A DNA stretch of 18,282 bases from Lachnospiraceae bacterium UBA3772. Lineage in GTDB: Bacteria > Bacillota > Clostridia > Lachnospirales > Lachnospiraceae. A program made the position numbers and the translations under genes. Below are positions 1-9,640 of the stretch, piece by piece (positions within the stretch are counted from its first letter, which is position 1; each line of letters starts with the position of its first letter). The stretch spans positions 1 through 18,282 of the forward strand of contig DFFQ01000163.1 in assembly GCA_002371025.1 (NCBI GenBank), read 5' to 3'. Under the pieces are notes generated by a model. That model saw only the letters and a list, made by a program, of their open reading frames with translations. It was not told where the DNA came from and did not search any database.

Positions 1-1370
1 CCATTAAGTTCTACTACTTTTCCTTCTTCATCAAGAATCTGGATTGTTGCTCCTTCAAGCTCTTCTCCGTTAGTAATATCTTTCTTACTAATCTTTACAG
101 ATGTAAGTCTATCATTAACGAATATTACTCCATCAGCAGTATATGCTGTAGTATTTACTGTATTAATAGTTCCATCAAGATTAAGTTCAAACTTTTTATC
201 TGTTGCAACTTTATATCCTGCTGGCGCTGCTGTTTCTCTTAAGGTATATGTCTTTCCAACTGCAAGTCCCTTAATTTCCTTAGGTGTCTTAGTTGATACC
301 CATTCGAGAGTCTCACCATTTGCTACAACAACATTTCCATTTTCATCAAGAATCTGGATTGTTGCTCCTTCAAGTTCCTCATTATTAGTAACATCAACTT
401 TACTGATCTTTACAGATGTCATCTTATCTTCTACAAGAAGAACGCCCTTGCTATCAGTCTTAGTTGTTGTTCTTTCCTTATCAACAGTTCCATCAGCCTT
501 TAATACAAATGTAGTATCTGTTGCTACTGTATATCCATCAGGTGCAACTGTTTCTCTTAAGGTATAGGTCTCTCCTGAAGAAAGTCCTGAAATGATATAA
601 GGCTTATTGCTTGATACCCACTCAAGTTTTTTACCGTTAACTATTACAACATTTCCATCCTTATCAAGGATCTGAATTGTTGCTCCTTCAAGTTCAGCGC
701 CACCAACAACATCGACTTTACTAATCTTTACTGATATCTTGCCATCTTCAACAAGAAGTACGCCGTCATCATTAATAGCTGTAGTTGTTTCTGATGTATT
801 AATAGTTCCGTCTGCATTAAGCACAAACTCAGTTTCTGTTGCAATTGTATAGCCTTCTGGGGCAATAACTTCTTTTAATGTATATGTCTTTCCTGTTGCA
901 AGACCTTTTATTTCATGAGGTGTCTTTGTTGATACCCACTCAAGTCTTTCACCATCAACTTTTACAACTTTTCCGTCTTTATCAAGGATCTGGATTGTTG
1001 CTCCTTCAACTTCTTTTCCGTTTGCAATATCCACCTTGCTAATCTTTACTGATGTCTTCTTATCTTCAATAAGAAGTACACCCTCGCTGTTAGTCTTTGT
1101 TGTAGTCTTTGTCTTGTTAACAGTTCCGTCTGCATTAAGCTCAAACTTTGTATCTGTTGCAATAGTGTAACCTTCTGGTGCAACTGTTTCTCTTAAGGTA
1201 TATGTTTTTTCAACATCAAGTCCTTCAATTACATGAGGCTCATTTGTTGATACCCATTCTGCCTTTTTACCATTAAGTTCTACTACATTTCCATTTTCAT
1301 CAAGAATCTGGATTGTTGCACCTTCAAGTTCTTTTTCATTTGTAACATCCACTTTACTAATGCTAACCTT
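1..1370 (-). repeat. Tandem array of near-identical SpaA-domain repeats inside the adhesin
   Basis: Repeat units on the minus strand run 1370-1053, 1052-735, 734-417, 416-102 and 101 onward off the window (318, 318, 318, 315 bp, then a partial copy), that is 106, 106, 106 and 105 residues. Each opens with a VKISK-like strand, continues with EGATIQILD, then a WVST/S segment, YTL(R/K)E, APxGY, and ends in an acidic VED or VND. The stretch encoding EGATIQILD is almost invariant at DNA level (start positions 30, 345, 663, 981 and 1299 on the plus strand), as expected from recent duplication or gene conversion. A more divergent sixth unit (1679-1371) precedes them. Copy number beyond position 1 is unknown. 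Confidence 0.93.
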
Positions 1371-4300
1371 TGTTGCTTCATCCTTAACAAGTATAGTCTG
1401 AATCTTACCTTCAGTTGTTAAAGATGCTGCACCATTTACAGTTACTCTTCCTTCATCATCAAATGAGAAAGTAGAATCTGTTGTAATCTTATATCCATTT
1501 GGAGCTACTGTCTCCTTAAGAATATAAGTCTTTCCGGCCTCAAGACCTGTTATAAAGTAATCTTTATCCTTATCAGATGTCCAGCTGTCAATGACAGTTG
1601 TTCCATCAGATGAAAGGATCTCTAACTTAGCACCGCTAAGCTTATTACCCTCAATATCAGTCTTTATAATCTTTACAAATTTTCTTGTAAGATAATTATT
1701 TACAACTTCTGTCTTTGCAGGGCTGTCACTTGCTGCATTTTCTTTTGAAACAGTAACTTCACCAGTTCCTGTTACATCAAGTCCATACAGATCTTTAAGT
1801 GTTATACCAGCTGTTTCACTGTCTCCTGCAAGAGCTGCGTCCTTATCTTCTTCAACTGTATATACACCAGCTGCAAGTCTTCCAAGTGTAAGGTCTTCAC
1901 CATTCTTAATGCTGATTACTGCATCATTCTTATTGTCCTTAAGAACTGCATTATTATTTGTATCAACTTCAGCTGAAACATATTTGCCATCAGCATTCTT
2001 AACAGTAATCTTAAATGTCTTATCAACTATGTTGCTATCTGCATTTGAAATGTCACTGTCGCTGTCTACCTTTACAGTCTTACTGATATTAAGGTATCCA
2101 TAATCTTCTGTATATACATTCTTAAATGTTGCTACAGGTTCATTTGTTGCTGTTACATTAAGATTTGACTTCAAAGCCACATCTGATGAATCAGTAACGA
2201 ATGAATAATTTTCAATTAATTTTTCAGTATCATAACCTGTTTCTTTAACAGAATATGTACCAGCTGCAAGACCTGAAACCTCATATTCACCATTGGTGAA
2301 ATCCTTATATGTTACTACTAAACTGTAGTCATCCGGTCCTGTAATAGTAAACTTAATGTTTTCCTTTATTTCATCAGTAAGAGAAGGATTAGCCTCGCTT
2401 CCATCAATCTTTGTAAATGAGAAGCTCTTCTTAATCTTTAACTTACCCTTATCACGAGTATAAACATTCTTTAATTCAGCAACTTCAGGAGCACCTTCAG
2501 TTGTATCACTTGTAACTGCTACATCTTTCTTTGACATAGTACTAAGATTTGTGCTAATGGTGTAATTTTCTACTGAACCATCACTTACTGTTTCCTTAAT
2601 ACTGTAGTTACCTGTGTTGATATTAGTAAGAAGATACTTACCATCTGTAAATTCGCTGTAAGCTACTGTCTTTTCATATCCGTCAGGTCCTGTAATTGTA
2701 AAGCTGATCTTTGACTTATCAATACTTGATTCGTCAATTGCATTTCCCTTTTCATCTTCAAAAGACTTAACAATCTGTAAATATCCCTTATCACGAGTAT
2801 ATTCATTAATAAATGATACTTCTGCAGGATCATTAGTAAGGCCGTCCTTAACTGTAACTTCAGCTACAACCTTCTCTTCTGTTCCTACCTTTGTTGTCTG
2901 ATAAGTATATCCTTCAATTTCAGGATTCTTATCTGTTACTTCTGTAATTTCATAAATTCCAACAGGAAGATCTTCAATTGTAACTGTTCCACCAGCAGTA
3001 ACCTTTATATCCTGTGGTTTTTCTGATGCAGTTGCAACCTTGTTATAATAAATTCCTGTTTCCTTATTTCTTACATTAAAGACAAATTCTTTTGTATTAT
3101 CTTTCTTTTCCTCATTATCAAGAAGTAAATTCTTCTTTATAACAAGGCTTCCTTTTTTACTTGTATAACTATTCGTAAACTTAACAGTTACAGTCTCTGC
3201 TGCATGAACAGTGTTTGTAGCTACCTTATCACCAATAGTATATACCGCACTAATATTGTTTGTACTGTCTAAATCTGACTTTCTTTCATATGTAGCAGTA
3301 AGCTTGTAGTTAGTAAGATCTGAAGCACTCTCAACTACGAAATATTCCTTATCTGGCTCAACTTCAATAGTCTTCTTTGAGTCTACCATCTCATAAAGAG
3401 TAAAGCTTGCTACTTCATTTTCAGATGCATCCTTAACAGTAAACTTAATATTTTTCTTTTCTGCATCAGTAAGATTTGTATAATCTCCTGAAACCGCTTT
3501 AGATACTGCAATATAAGCTTTTCTTGAATAGTTATTTACTACTTTAAAGCTTACAGTCTCATCCTTAGCAAGTGTAGCGCCTTCATCAGGAACTGCTGTT
3601 CCGTCCTTCATTCCTACCTTTGAAGATACGAAAGTATATCCAGAAATCTTAAGTCCATCAGCTCCTGTTTCAGTAACCTTATAATTACCTGTAGGAACAT
3701 TTGTCTCCTGATACTTCATATCACTATCGAAATCAAGCAGTGAGATTGTCTTTGTTTCGTAATCTGTAGGACCTGTAATAGTGAATTTTACTGACGCTTT
3801 TTCTTCATCTGTAAGACCACTAATATCAACTGTCTCATTTCCGTTGGCAAAAACCTTGGTGATTTCAAGTTTTCCACTGTCTCTTACATAATTATTATTA
3901 AATGCTACTTCTGCCTTTTCTTTATTAGCAAGTGTAACAGTAACTCCAGAAGCTGTGTATGTACCTGATGCATTATGGTCTGAATCGCTGGATTCAACCT
4001 TATAAGATTTTGAAATAGTAATGCCTTTAATATCATTTGCTACTTCCTTAACAGTATATTCTCCAGGAAGCACTTCAAATGTCTTTATACCAGATTCCAT
4101 ATCTTCATATGTAAAAGCTGCGTATAATTTACTCTCAGCATCATAAATTTCAAAAGCAACCTTATTCTTATCTGTTTCGTTTACAGTTCCTTCAAATGTC
4201 TTTGAAACAGCAAGCACTGCCATCTTCTTTTCATAAGCATTAGTTACTGTAGATTCTGTTGTAGAATTCTTTGTAACTTTAACTTTATTAAAGTCAGGCT

Positions 4301-7300
4301 CAATTTCTGATTCACCATCTTTATAACTTACTACATAATCAACAAATGTGTACTCTTTTGTATCTGTCAGCTGATTATCCTCAGTAATTGTATATTCCCC
4401 AACAGGAATATTTTCAAAAGTATAAGTAAAATCTGACGAAAAATCTTTTAATGTGATGATCTCATCAAATGAATCAGGTCCTTCGATTTCAAAAATAACC
4501 TTTGCCTTTTCAGCATCAGTTAATTTACTGATATCGATTGATGAATTATCATCAATATTTATAAACTTCTTTGTAATCTTAAGATTACCAGTATCTTTTA
4601 CATAATCATTCTTAAATGCAACTGTAACTGATTCTTTATCATCAATTTCAACAGCAACACCTGCATCTGTATAAGAAGTCTTTGATACATCCTTTGTATT
4701 AACAGAAGAATCTACTGTGTAGGTTCTTGTTAATGTATAACCATCTACAGTTTCTGTTGTTTCCTTTACTGTATACTTTCCAGGATTAAGGTTAAAGCTC
4801 TTGCTTCCATTCTCCATTTCTGCATAAGTAAAGTCTGCTAACTTATCACCATTTTCAGCATAAATCTGGAAAGAAACCTTATCTTTTTCATCATCACTAA
4901 TATCACCACTGAAAGTCTTTGTTACAATCAGTTCAGATTTCTTCTTCTCATCTGCAATTGTATAACCTGCAGATGTATAAGTTGATTCTTTTCCATCTTT
5001 ATCGGTTATTGTTATGACACCATTATCTGCAACACTTATTGTCCATGGTGAACTTCCTGATACACGGTAACCTTCAGGAGCTTTTGTTTCTGCAAGCTCA
5101 TATGTGGCACCATATAAAAGTCCATCAAACTGAAGCTGTCCTGTTGCTTCAAGAGTTGTCTTTACTACAGGAGTATCAAGAGTTGATCCTGTTAATGTAA
5201 ATTCAGCTCCACCGATCCTTGCATCTAAATCTGCTGCATCGGTCTTAATAATTTTCACTGATGTTGTCTTTGTTTCATAGTCATTCTTAGCTTCATATTT
5301 TGCTATCTCGTTCTTAACAACATCTACAACTCCATCTTCTGGATTTGTTGTAAGTCCGACATATTTATAATTAGCAAGATTTAAATCATCAGTTTTTTCC
5401 TTAACAGTATACTTTCCAGGTTTTAATCCTGATACTGTAACCACTTCTCCAGGATATACAGAAATAATCTTTTCATCTGATGTCTTTGTTCCATCAGTAT
5501 CATAATAGTTTTTATCTTTATCCTGTACAGTGAAAGAATAAGCCTTATCCTTATATGTATTTGTTCTGTCATTTCCATCAACATAAACAGACTTGCTGAT
5601 TTCTAATGAACCTTTATCATTGCTTTCTACTACATTCTTAAACTTGATGTCATCAGCATTTACATAGCTTGCTGAATATTCTGAGTCTTTTCCATCTCTC
5701 TCATACTTTGTATAGGCAAGATCATGTGTAAACTCTCCATTATCCCGTCTCTTTACATGCATTGTAATAATGTAGTATGTATCATCAGGAGTTACTCCCT
5801 CAGGAACACTTGTCTGATCTTCGTATACCTTATAATAGTAGTATTCCTCATCGCTTGTCATGGTTACTTTGATAGGATCAAACTCTACGTTTCCTTCTGC
5901 ATCATTCTGTTTTGATGCTGTATAACCACCCTCGATTACTTCAGCATTCGCCAAATCAACATCTACTTCATCTATATTAAATGAATATGTTCCAATTGGC
6001 GCTGCCTCTCCATTATCAAATACTACTGTTTTCTTTGCTTCTAATTCAAATTCAACAAAATCTTCGATTTCAAACTCTGCATTAGAATCTTTATATTTAT
6101 TGATCTTAATGCTGTTTCCATCTTCATCAGTCACGTTAAGATACTTTTCCTTAAACTGTTCATCAGTTATCTTAAGCGAATCATCATTTCCGGAATCATT
6201 TGAAACTATAAAGTAATAATCTGTTTTATTAAGCGGATTAGGTGCTTCTGTTTCATGTAAGAGGTATAACTTTGCAAAGTCAAGTTCCTTAACACTTATA
6301 CCTTCTTCAGCAATTGAAATTTCAGTATTAGCACCGTCAACGTTGGCCATATAAATATTGTTATCTCTATTAAATGTTACTCTATCGCCAATTAAAACTA
6401 TGCCATCTTTCACACGGCATTCGTATAATTCAAACTTACAATCACTAAGAGAAACATACTTTTGTCCGTTAAACCATACTTTTGACAGTCTTACTGTTGC
6501 TCTTGCACTTGAACCACCTGAATCCTGAACGAAATCACCAGATTCAATACTTTTACTTACTCTGTCAATCTCCATTACATCTTCATGCTTATATAAATAG
6601 AAAGTATTTGCAACTCTATCTGTTGGCTGAATTATATTACCCGCAACATCAATAAGCGCTGAATATGTAATTGTAAGAGCTTTACCATCAGGTATATCAA
6701 ACTTTAATACATTATCACCGTTCTGGTCTTTTTCAATCTTATAATCATACTGATTTTTTCCAGAACCAATTTCAAGTTCTCCGTTCTCATCAGATACTTT
6801 TATACTATTCTTTATGATTCTTAAGTTAGCTCCGGCTACATCCTTTGCATAAAGTCTTGAACCATCATCATTAAATTTAACCGCATCCGGATTAACTGTT
6901 ACTGTATAAGTTAATTTTGCTCCCTGATGAACATACTGTTTATCAAGTACTTTATTTGCTGTTAAAAATACATCTTCAGTATCCTGACCTACAACCACAC
7001 CATTATAAGAAACTTTAACTTCATTACTATAGTTATTTTCTTTTTCTTCAGAAAGAGTAAGTTCTCTTGCTTCCTCATCAGTCAGTTTTGCAAGATAATT
7101 TATTTTAAGGATTGGATTAAATTGTGAGCCATGATATGTGAAAGTACCAGTGGTGTAATCAAAAAGTTTCATCAACTCATCTGTCATGGTGTAAGTAAAT
7201 GTTGTTTTACCTCCATCGGTTGACACTTCCAGATTACCTGTAAATTCTAAATATGGTATCTTATAATATTCATTTTGGAACATATCACAGGATAACACTG

Positions 7301-9536
7301 CAGAATCTGGAACATATTCAAGGTAGCCATTTTTTATCTCATCATAGAAAACGATCTTATCATTTGGATAAAGTGTTCTATTTTGCATATGTAAATTTTT
7401 TGCATATGCGCCAAGATCAAATGTAACAGTGTATTCTACTTCTCCACCTTTACCAACTGGTTCACCGAACTTTTCAGTTGTTTTAAGTACTCCTGATTCA
7501 TCTGAGTCTTTATCTTCCTCAACAGTAAGTGTGTCCTTAAAAGTTGTTAATACCTGAACATCATTTTTAAAGGATCTTTTACTAAGTTTTGAATCATCTG
7601 TAACACGTGTATATACAACAAATGTATAATCCTTCTCAGGACTGAGATTATCTTTCTTTAATCTAAGTTTTAAACAACCATCATTTATATCAAAAGGATA
7701 TTGAGTTTTGTCCGCTTCAGCAAGTGAAGTGTCAAAATATTTCTTACCTTCATCTGTAAAATAACCTGTATTACTTGACTGTCCTCTGTTGAAACCTGAA
7801 TCTGAATAAAGAAGTGTTCCATCTTCAAATTCAACCCTTCTTGCCAGGTAATGATGCTGCCATGTTTGAGGATCATCAATAAGATCTATGTAACTTAAAT
7901 CATTCCAGTCTTCTTCAGAAGGAGTTGTTACAGTTATCTCCCACTTTAAAAGTCTATATTTAGTTGAAACCTGTTTAAACTTATTATATTCCTCAAATGT
8001 TTTTTGAACTGTCGCCTTAGATGTATGAATTGACTCTCCTGTCCCAGGATTAACTTCTACAACCGGCGCTATATATCTTGTAACTTCTTCGCCATTCTGA
8101 TCTCTAAATACAACATTAAGCTCATTCTTTATAAGAGCTGCTTTTATATTTTTTTCTTCAAGAAGAAGTTCACTTACATCAGTAGAGTAACTATATTCAT
8201 ATCTAATAGGATTGTCAGAAACCTTGTTCCAGTTTGCAATATTTTTTATATCTGAAGGAGCAGCCCCAATATTTCCATCTGTGGCTGTATTTGGTGTTAT
8301 AGTATGAGAAATCTCATCTTCTATTGTTTTAACACTAATTCCTGAGTCCTTCGGAATTTCTATATAACATGTCCAGTTAATTTTACCATCTTCATACTTT
8401 CCTTCTTTTCCAATACCAGGAGAAGCATTTGAATAAATAACAGGACTTGATTCTGGAGAAACCTTAGTACCATGATTTGTTATACCATGTACTATAGCCT
8501 TGTTAGTACGACTTCCATCTGAATCATAATACTTATCTGAGCCATTTAAGAAATCAGGTTTAACTTCCCTTGAATAGGTAATGATAAGTTCTTCATCTGT
8601 TCTTATGGCTGTATTTAAATCAGCTAATGTTGCGCCCTCTATCTTTGATACACTTCCATAGGCAGTTTTTAAAGATATCTGAAGATTATAAAAATCATCT
8701 CCTATAGTGGTACCTGCTTTATCCTCAATAGAGTCAATAAATGCATATCCTTTATTTGTTTTTACATTTATCTGATAATCAACAAAATATTTTCCTGTTT
8801 TTTTATCATAATAAACGTCATTGCCATCTTTCTGGATTATTTCTTTAGAAACAGAAACTTTATTATCATCAAGATTAACGGGAACTGCTGTTTTTTCTCC
8901 AGCAACAATTACGTCAATCATTCCTTCACCTGTTTCTGCATCTTCTACGCCAGAGAAATCAAGTTTTCCTTCCCAAGTTACCCAGATAGACTTACCTGTT
9001 CCTTTAAGGAATACATAACCGTTACCCTGCTCTGTTGCAGAGTCAGCGCCTTTATCATTAATATTTACAGTTAATTTTCCATCGCTGGTAAGAGACCAAT
9101 CACCCATATCTCTGTTTGAATTACCTGTATCAGGAAGGTAATCTGAACCAGTCTCTTTTAATCTTCCGCCAGAAGTATTTACCTCTGTAGAGAATGTAAG
9201 ATAGTTACCATTTTCATCCTTTTCAATTGTATCCATCTCACCAATTAAAAATTCAAACATTATGGTAACATTATCATTTTCATTAACTCTGTTACCCGTT
9301 GGAATACCTTTTTCTACAATTAATTCTCCGGTAGTAACATCTTTTAAGGTAATAGTTGTAAACCTTACAAGTTTTCCGGAGCTGGCATTACCAACATCTT
9401 CAGTTTGGGCATTTACCCATCCCAATCCATTACCCCCGCCTCCTGCAGGAACAATGATAGTAAAACACATTAAAAGAGCCATAAGTATGGCAATAATGCG
9501 CCTACCCGTAAGTTCGAAACGCTTTTTGGTCTTCAT
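1..9536 (-). CDS. Giant secreted SpaA/Cna-B multi-domain surface adhesin, C-terminus beyond window
   Basis: One open frame of at least 3,178 codons. The start codon is the complement of 9534-9536, with an AGGAG site 5 nt upstream. Residues 1-43 form a signal peptide: basic start (KTKKRF, GRR), hydrophobic core about 14-31, likely cleavage after VNA43. Residues ~44-1000 are a head with beta-rich stretches such as VEYTVTF (~700) and KLTYTVTV (~871), resembling pilin/adhesin isopeptide domains. A Cna-B-like module follows (~1010), then an FctA/Spy0128-like module (~1161-1275), Cna-B-like modules starting near 1311, 1536, 1652, 1775, 1890, 2009, 2131, 2253, 2366 and 2482, and SpaA modules near 1426, 2620, 2723, 2829, 2935, 3041 and 3146. 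Modules open with a Lys-containing strand (LxITK), carry a YTVKE-like Glu and close with an Asn or Asp, the pattern of intramolecular isopeptide bonds in this fold. Export is likely; cell-wall anchoring (LPXTG) cannot be seen because the end is missing. The binding target is unknown. Confidence 0.9.
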   Translation of the reverse strand, partial: MKTKKRFELTGRRIIAILMALLMCFTIIVPAGGGGNGLGWVNAQTEDVGNASSGKLVRFTTITLKDVTTGELIVEKGIPTGNRVNENDNVTIMFEFLIGEMDTIEKDENGNYLTFSTEVNTSGGRLKETGSDYLPDTGNSNRDMGDWSLTSDGKLTVNINDKGADSATEQGNGYVFLKGTGKSIWVTWEGKLDFSGVEDAETGEGMIDVIVAGEKTAVPVNLDDNKVSVSKEIIQKDGNDVYYDKKTGKYFVDYQINVKTNKGYAFIDSIEDKAGTTIGDDFYNLQISLKTAYGSVSKIEGATLADLNTAIRTDEELIITYSREVKPDFLNGSDKYYDSDGSRTNKAIVHGITNHGTKVSPESSPVIYSNASPGIGKEGKYEDGKINWTCYIEIPKDSGISVKTIEDEISHTITPNTATDGNIGAAPSDIKNIANWNKVSDNPIRYEYSYSTDVSELLLEEKNIKAALIKNELNVVFRDQNGEEVTRYIAPVVEVNPGTGESIHTSKATVQKTFEEYNKFKQVSTKYRLLKWEITVTTPSEEDWNDLSYIDLIDDPQTWQHHYLARRVEFEDGTLLYSDSGFNRGQSSNTGYFTDEGKKYFDTSLAEADKTQYPFDINDGCLKLRLKKDNLSPEKDYTFVVYTRVTDDSKLSKRSFKNDVQVLTTFKDTLTVEEDKDSDESGVLKTTEKFGEPVGKGGEVEYTVTFDLGAYAKNLHMQNRTLYPNDKIVFYDEIKNGYLEYVPDSAVLSCDMFQNEYYKIPYLEFTGNLEVSTDGGKTTFTYTMTDELMKLFDYTTGTFTYHGSQFNPILKINYLAKLTDEEARELTLSEEKENNYSNEVKVSYNGVVVGQDTEDVFLTANKVLDKQYVHQGAKLTYTVTVNPDAVKFNDDGSRLYAKDVAGANLRIIKNSIKVSDENGELEIGSGKNQYDYKIEKDQNGDNVLKFDIPDGKALTITYSALIDVAGNIIQPTDRVANTFYLYKHEDVMEIDRVSKSIESGDFVQDSGGSSARATVRLSKVWFNGQKYVSLSDCKFELYECRVKDGIVLIGDRVTFNRDNNIYMANVDGANTEISIAEEGISVKELDFAKLYLLHETEAPNPLNKTDYYFIVSNDSGNDDSLKITDEQFKEKYLNVTDEDGNSIKINKYKDSNAEFEIEDFVEFELEAKKTVVFDNGEAAPIGTYSFNIDEVDVDLANAEVIEGGYTASKQNDAEGNVEFDPIKVTMTSDEEYYYYKVYEDQTSVPEGVTPDDTYYIITMHVKRRDNGEFTHDLAYTKYERDGKDSEYSASYVNADDIKFKNVVESNDKGSLEISKSVYVDGNDRTNTYKDKAYSFTVQDKDKNYYDTDGTKTSDEKIISVYPGEVVTVSGLKPGKYTVKEKTDDLNLANYKYVGLTTNPEDGVVDVVKNEIAKYEAKNDYETKTTSVKIIKTDAADLDARIGGAEFTLTGSTLDTPVVKTTLEATGQLQFDGLLYGATYELAETKAPEGYRVSGSSPWTISVADNGVITITDKDGKESTYTSAGYTIADEKKKSELIVTKTFSGDISDDEKDKVSFQIYAENGDKLADFTYAEMENGSKSFNLNPGKYTVKETTETVDGYTLTRTYTVDSSVNTKDVSKTSYTDAGVAVEIDDKESVTVAFKNDYVKDTGNLKITKKFINIDDNSSIDISKLTDAEKAKVIFEIEGPDSFDEIITLKDFSSDFTYTFENIPVGEYTITEDNQLTDTKEYTFVDYVVSYKDGESEIEPDFNKVKVTKNSTTESTVTNAYEKKMAVLAVSKTFEGTVNETDKNKVAFEIYDAESKLYAAFTYEDMESGIKTFEVLPGEYTVKEVANDIKGITISKSYKVESSDSDHNASGTYTASGVTVTLANKEKAEVAFNNNYVRDSGKLEITKVFANGNETVDISGLTDEEKASVKFTITGPTDYETKTISLLDFDSDMKYQETNVPTGNYKVTETGADGLKISGYTFVSSKVGMKDGTAVPDEGATLAKDETVSFKVVNNYSRKAYIAVSKAVSGDYTNLTDAEKKNIKFTVKDASENEVASFTLYEMVDSKKTIEVEPDKEYFVVESASDLTNYKLTATYERKSDLDSTNNISAVYTIGDKVATNTVHAAETVTVKFTNSYTSKKGSLVIKKNLLLDNEEKKDNTKEFVFNVRNKETGIYYNKVATASEKPQDIKVTAGGTVTIEDLPVGIYEITEVTDKNPEIEGYTYQTTKVGTEEKVVAEVTVKDGLTNDPAEVSFINEYTRDKGYLQIVKSFEDEKGNAIDESSIDKSKISFTITGPDGYEKTVAYSEFTDGKYLLTNINTGNYSIKETVSDGSVENYTISTNLSTMSKKDVAVTSDTTEGAPEVAELKNVYTRDKGKLKIKKSFSFTKIDGSEANPSLTDEIKENIKFTITGPDDYSLVVTYKDFTNGEYEVSGLAAGTYSVKETGYDTEKLIENYSFVTDSSDVALKSNLNVTATNEPVATFKNVYTEDYGYLNISKTVKVDSDSDISNADSNIVDKTFKITVKNADGKYVSAEVDTNNNAVLKDNKNDAVISIKNGEDLTLGRLAAGVYTVEEDKDAALAGDSETAGITLKDLYGLDVTGTGEVTVSKENAASDSPAKTEVVNNYLTRKFVKIIKTDIEGNKLSGAKLEILSSDGTTVIDSWTSDKDKDYFITGLEAGKTYILKETVAPNGYKITTDSTFSFDDEGRVTVNGAASLTTEGKIQTILVKDEATKVSISKVDVTNEKELEGATIQILDENGNVVELNGKKAEWVSTNEPHVIEGLDVEKTYTLRETVAPEGYTIATDTKFELNADGTVNKTKTTTKTNSEGVLLIEDKKTSVKISKVDIANGKEVEGATIQILDKDGKVVKVDGERLEWVSTKTPHEIKGLATGKTYTLKEVIAPEGYTIATETEFVLNADGTINTSETTTAINDDGVLLVEDGKISVKISKVDVVGGAELEGATIQILDKDGNVVIVNGKKLEWVSSNKPYIISGLSSGETYTLRETVAPDGYTVATDTTFVLKADGTVDKERTTTKTDSKGVLLVEDKMTSVKISKVDVTNNEELEGATIQILDENGNVVVANGETLEWVSTKTPKEIKGLAVGKTYTLRETAAPAGYKVATDKKFELNLDGTINTVNTTAYTADGVIFVNDRLTSVKISKKDITNGEELEGATIQILDEEGKVVELN
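3147..4931 (-). repeat. Alternating two-domain (A-B-A-B-A) supra-repeat in the adhesin stalk
   Basis: Two Cna-B-like module types alternate. A-type modules begin near 4931, 4214 and 3512, with strands LIVTK, LAVSK or IAVSK, short loops, and Y/D-containing middles such as FTYEDME. B-type modules begin near 4583 and 3869, with LKITK or LEITK, an LTDxEK motif and an IEGP or ITGP motif. Spacing is 717 and 702 bp between A modules and 714 bp between B modules, so the duplicated unit was probably a two-module block of about 236 residues. Modules beginning near 2780 and 2441 are also B-like (ITGPDGY, ITGPDDY) but follow each other directly. Most junctions have a NDY, NNY or NAY signature, supplying the Asn expected for a Lys-Asn isopeptide bond. 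Confidence 0.7.
5710..6056 (-). other. FctA/Spy0128-like pilin isopeptide module within the adhesin
   Basis: Residues about 1161-1275 of the giant protein read like the streptococcal pilin isopeptide linkage (FctA/Spy0128) domain. They have an opening LEAKKTV strand, a TYSFNI strand, an NDAEGNVEFDPIKV segment, and a YYYYKVYED strand followed by YYIITMHVKR. In the family these correspond to the Lys strand, the F-x-F/I strand, the 'N..G.v.F..i' turn and the 'Y.Y.i.E' strand. Here it is one module among Cna-B-like ones, so it probably adds a covalently stabilised rod segment rather than marking a polymerised pilus. The call is from remembered family patterns, not a profile search. Confidence 0.6.
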
Positions 9537-9541
9537 AGTTT

Positions 9542-9546
9542 CTCCT
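9542..9546 (-). promoter_or_regulatory. Adhesin ribosome binding site
   Basis: AGGAG on the minus strand, within AAAGAGGAGA, 5 nt from the ATG at 9536. It fixes the adhesin start directly before a signal peptide. Confidence 0.85.
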
Positions 9547-9640
9547 CTTTCCCATTAGTTTATTGTCTATAAGATAAAATCCGGTTTTCATATTATTTTC
9601 CGGACACAAAGCAGAGTTACCCTATACTAAAACAGATTAC

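Noticed and set aside
1..1700. Regularly spaced conserved 27-bp motif, resembling a CRISPR or intergenic repeat array
   Set aside because: The period is 315-318 bp, in frame, and the motif encodes the EGATIQILD core of SpaA domains.
1909..9558. Several plus-strand open frames of 60-98 codons
   Set aside because: They lie opposite the adhesin frame, have no ribosome binding sites or recognisable protein character, and reflect low-complexity antisense of repeat DNA.
9580..9604. TCCGG/CCGGA pair in the adhesin leader as a riboswitch or attenuator
   Set aside because: Only 5 bp with a 15-nt non-pairing interior and no conserved riboswitch elements.
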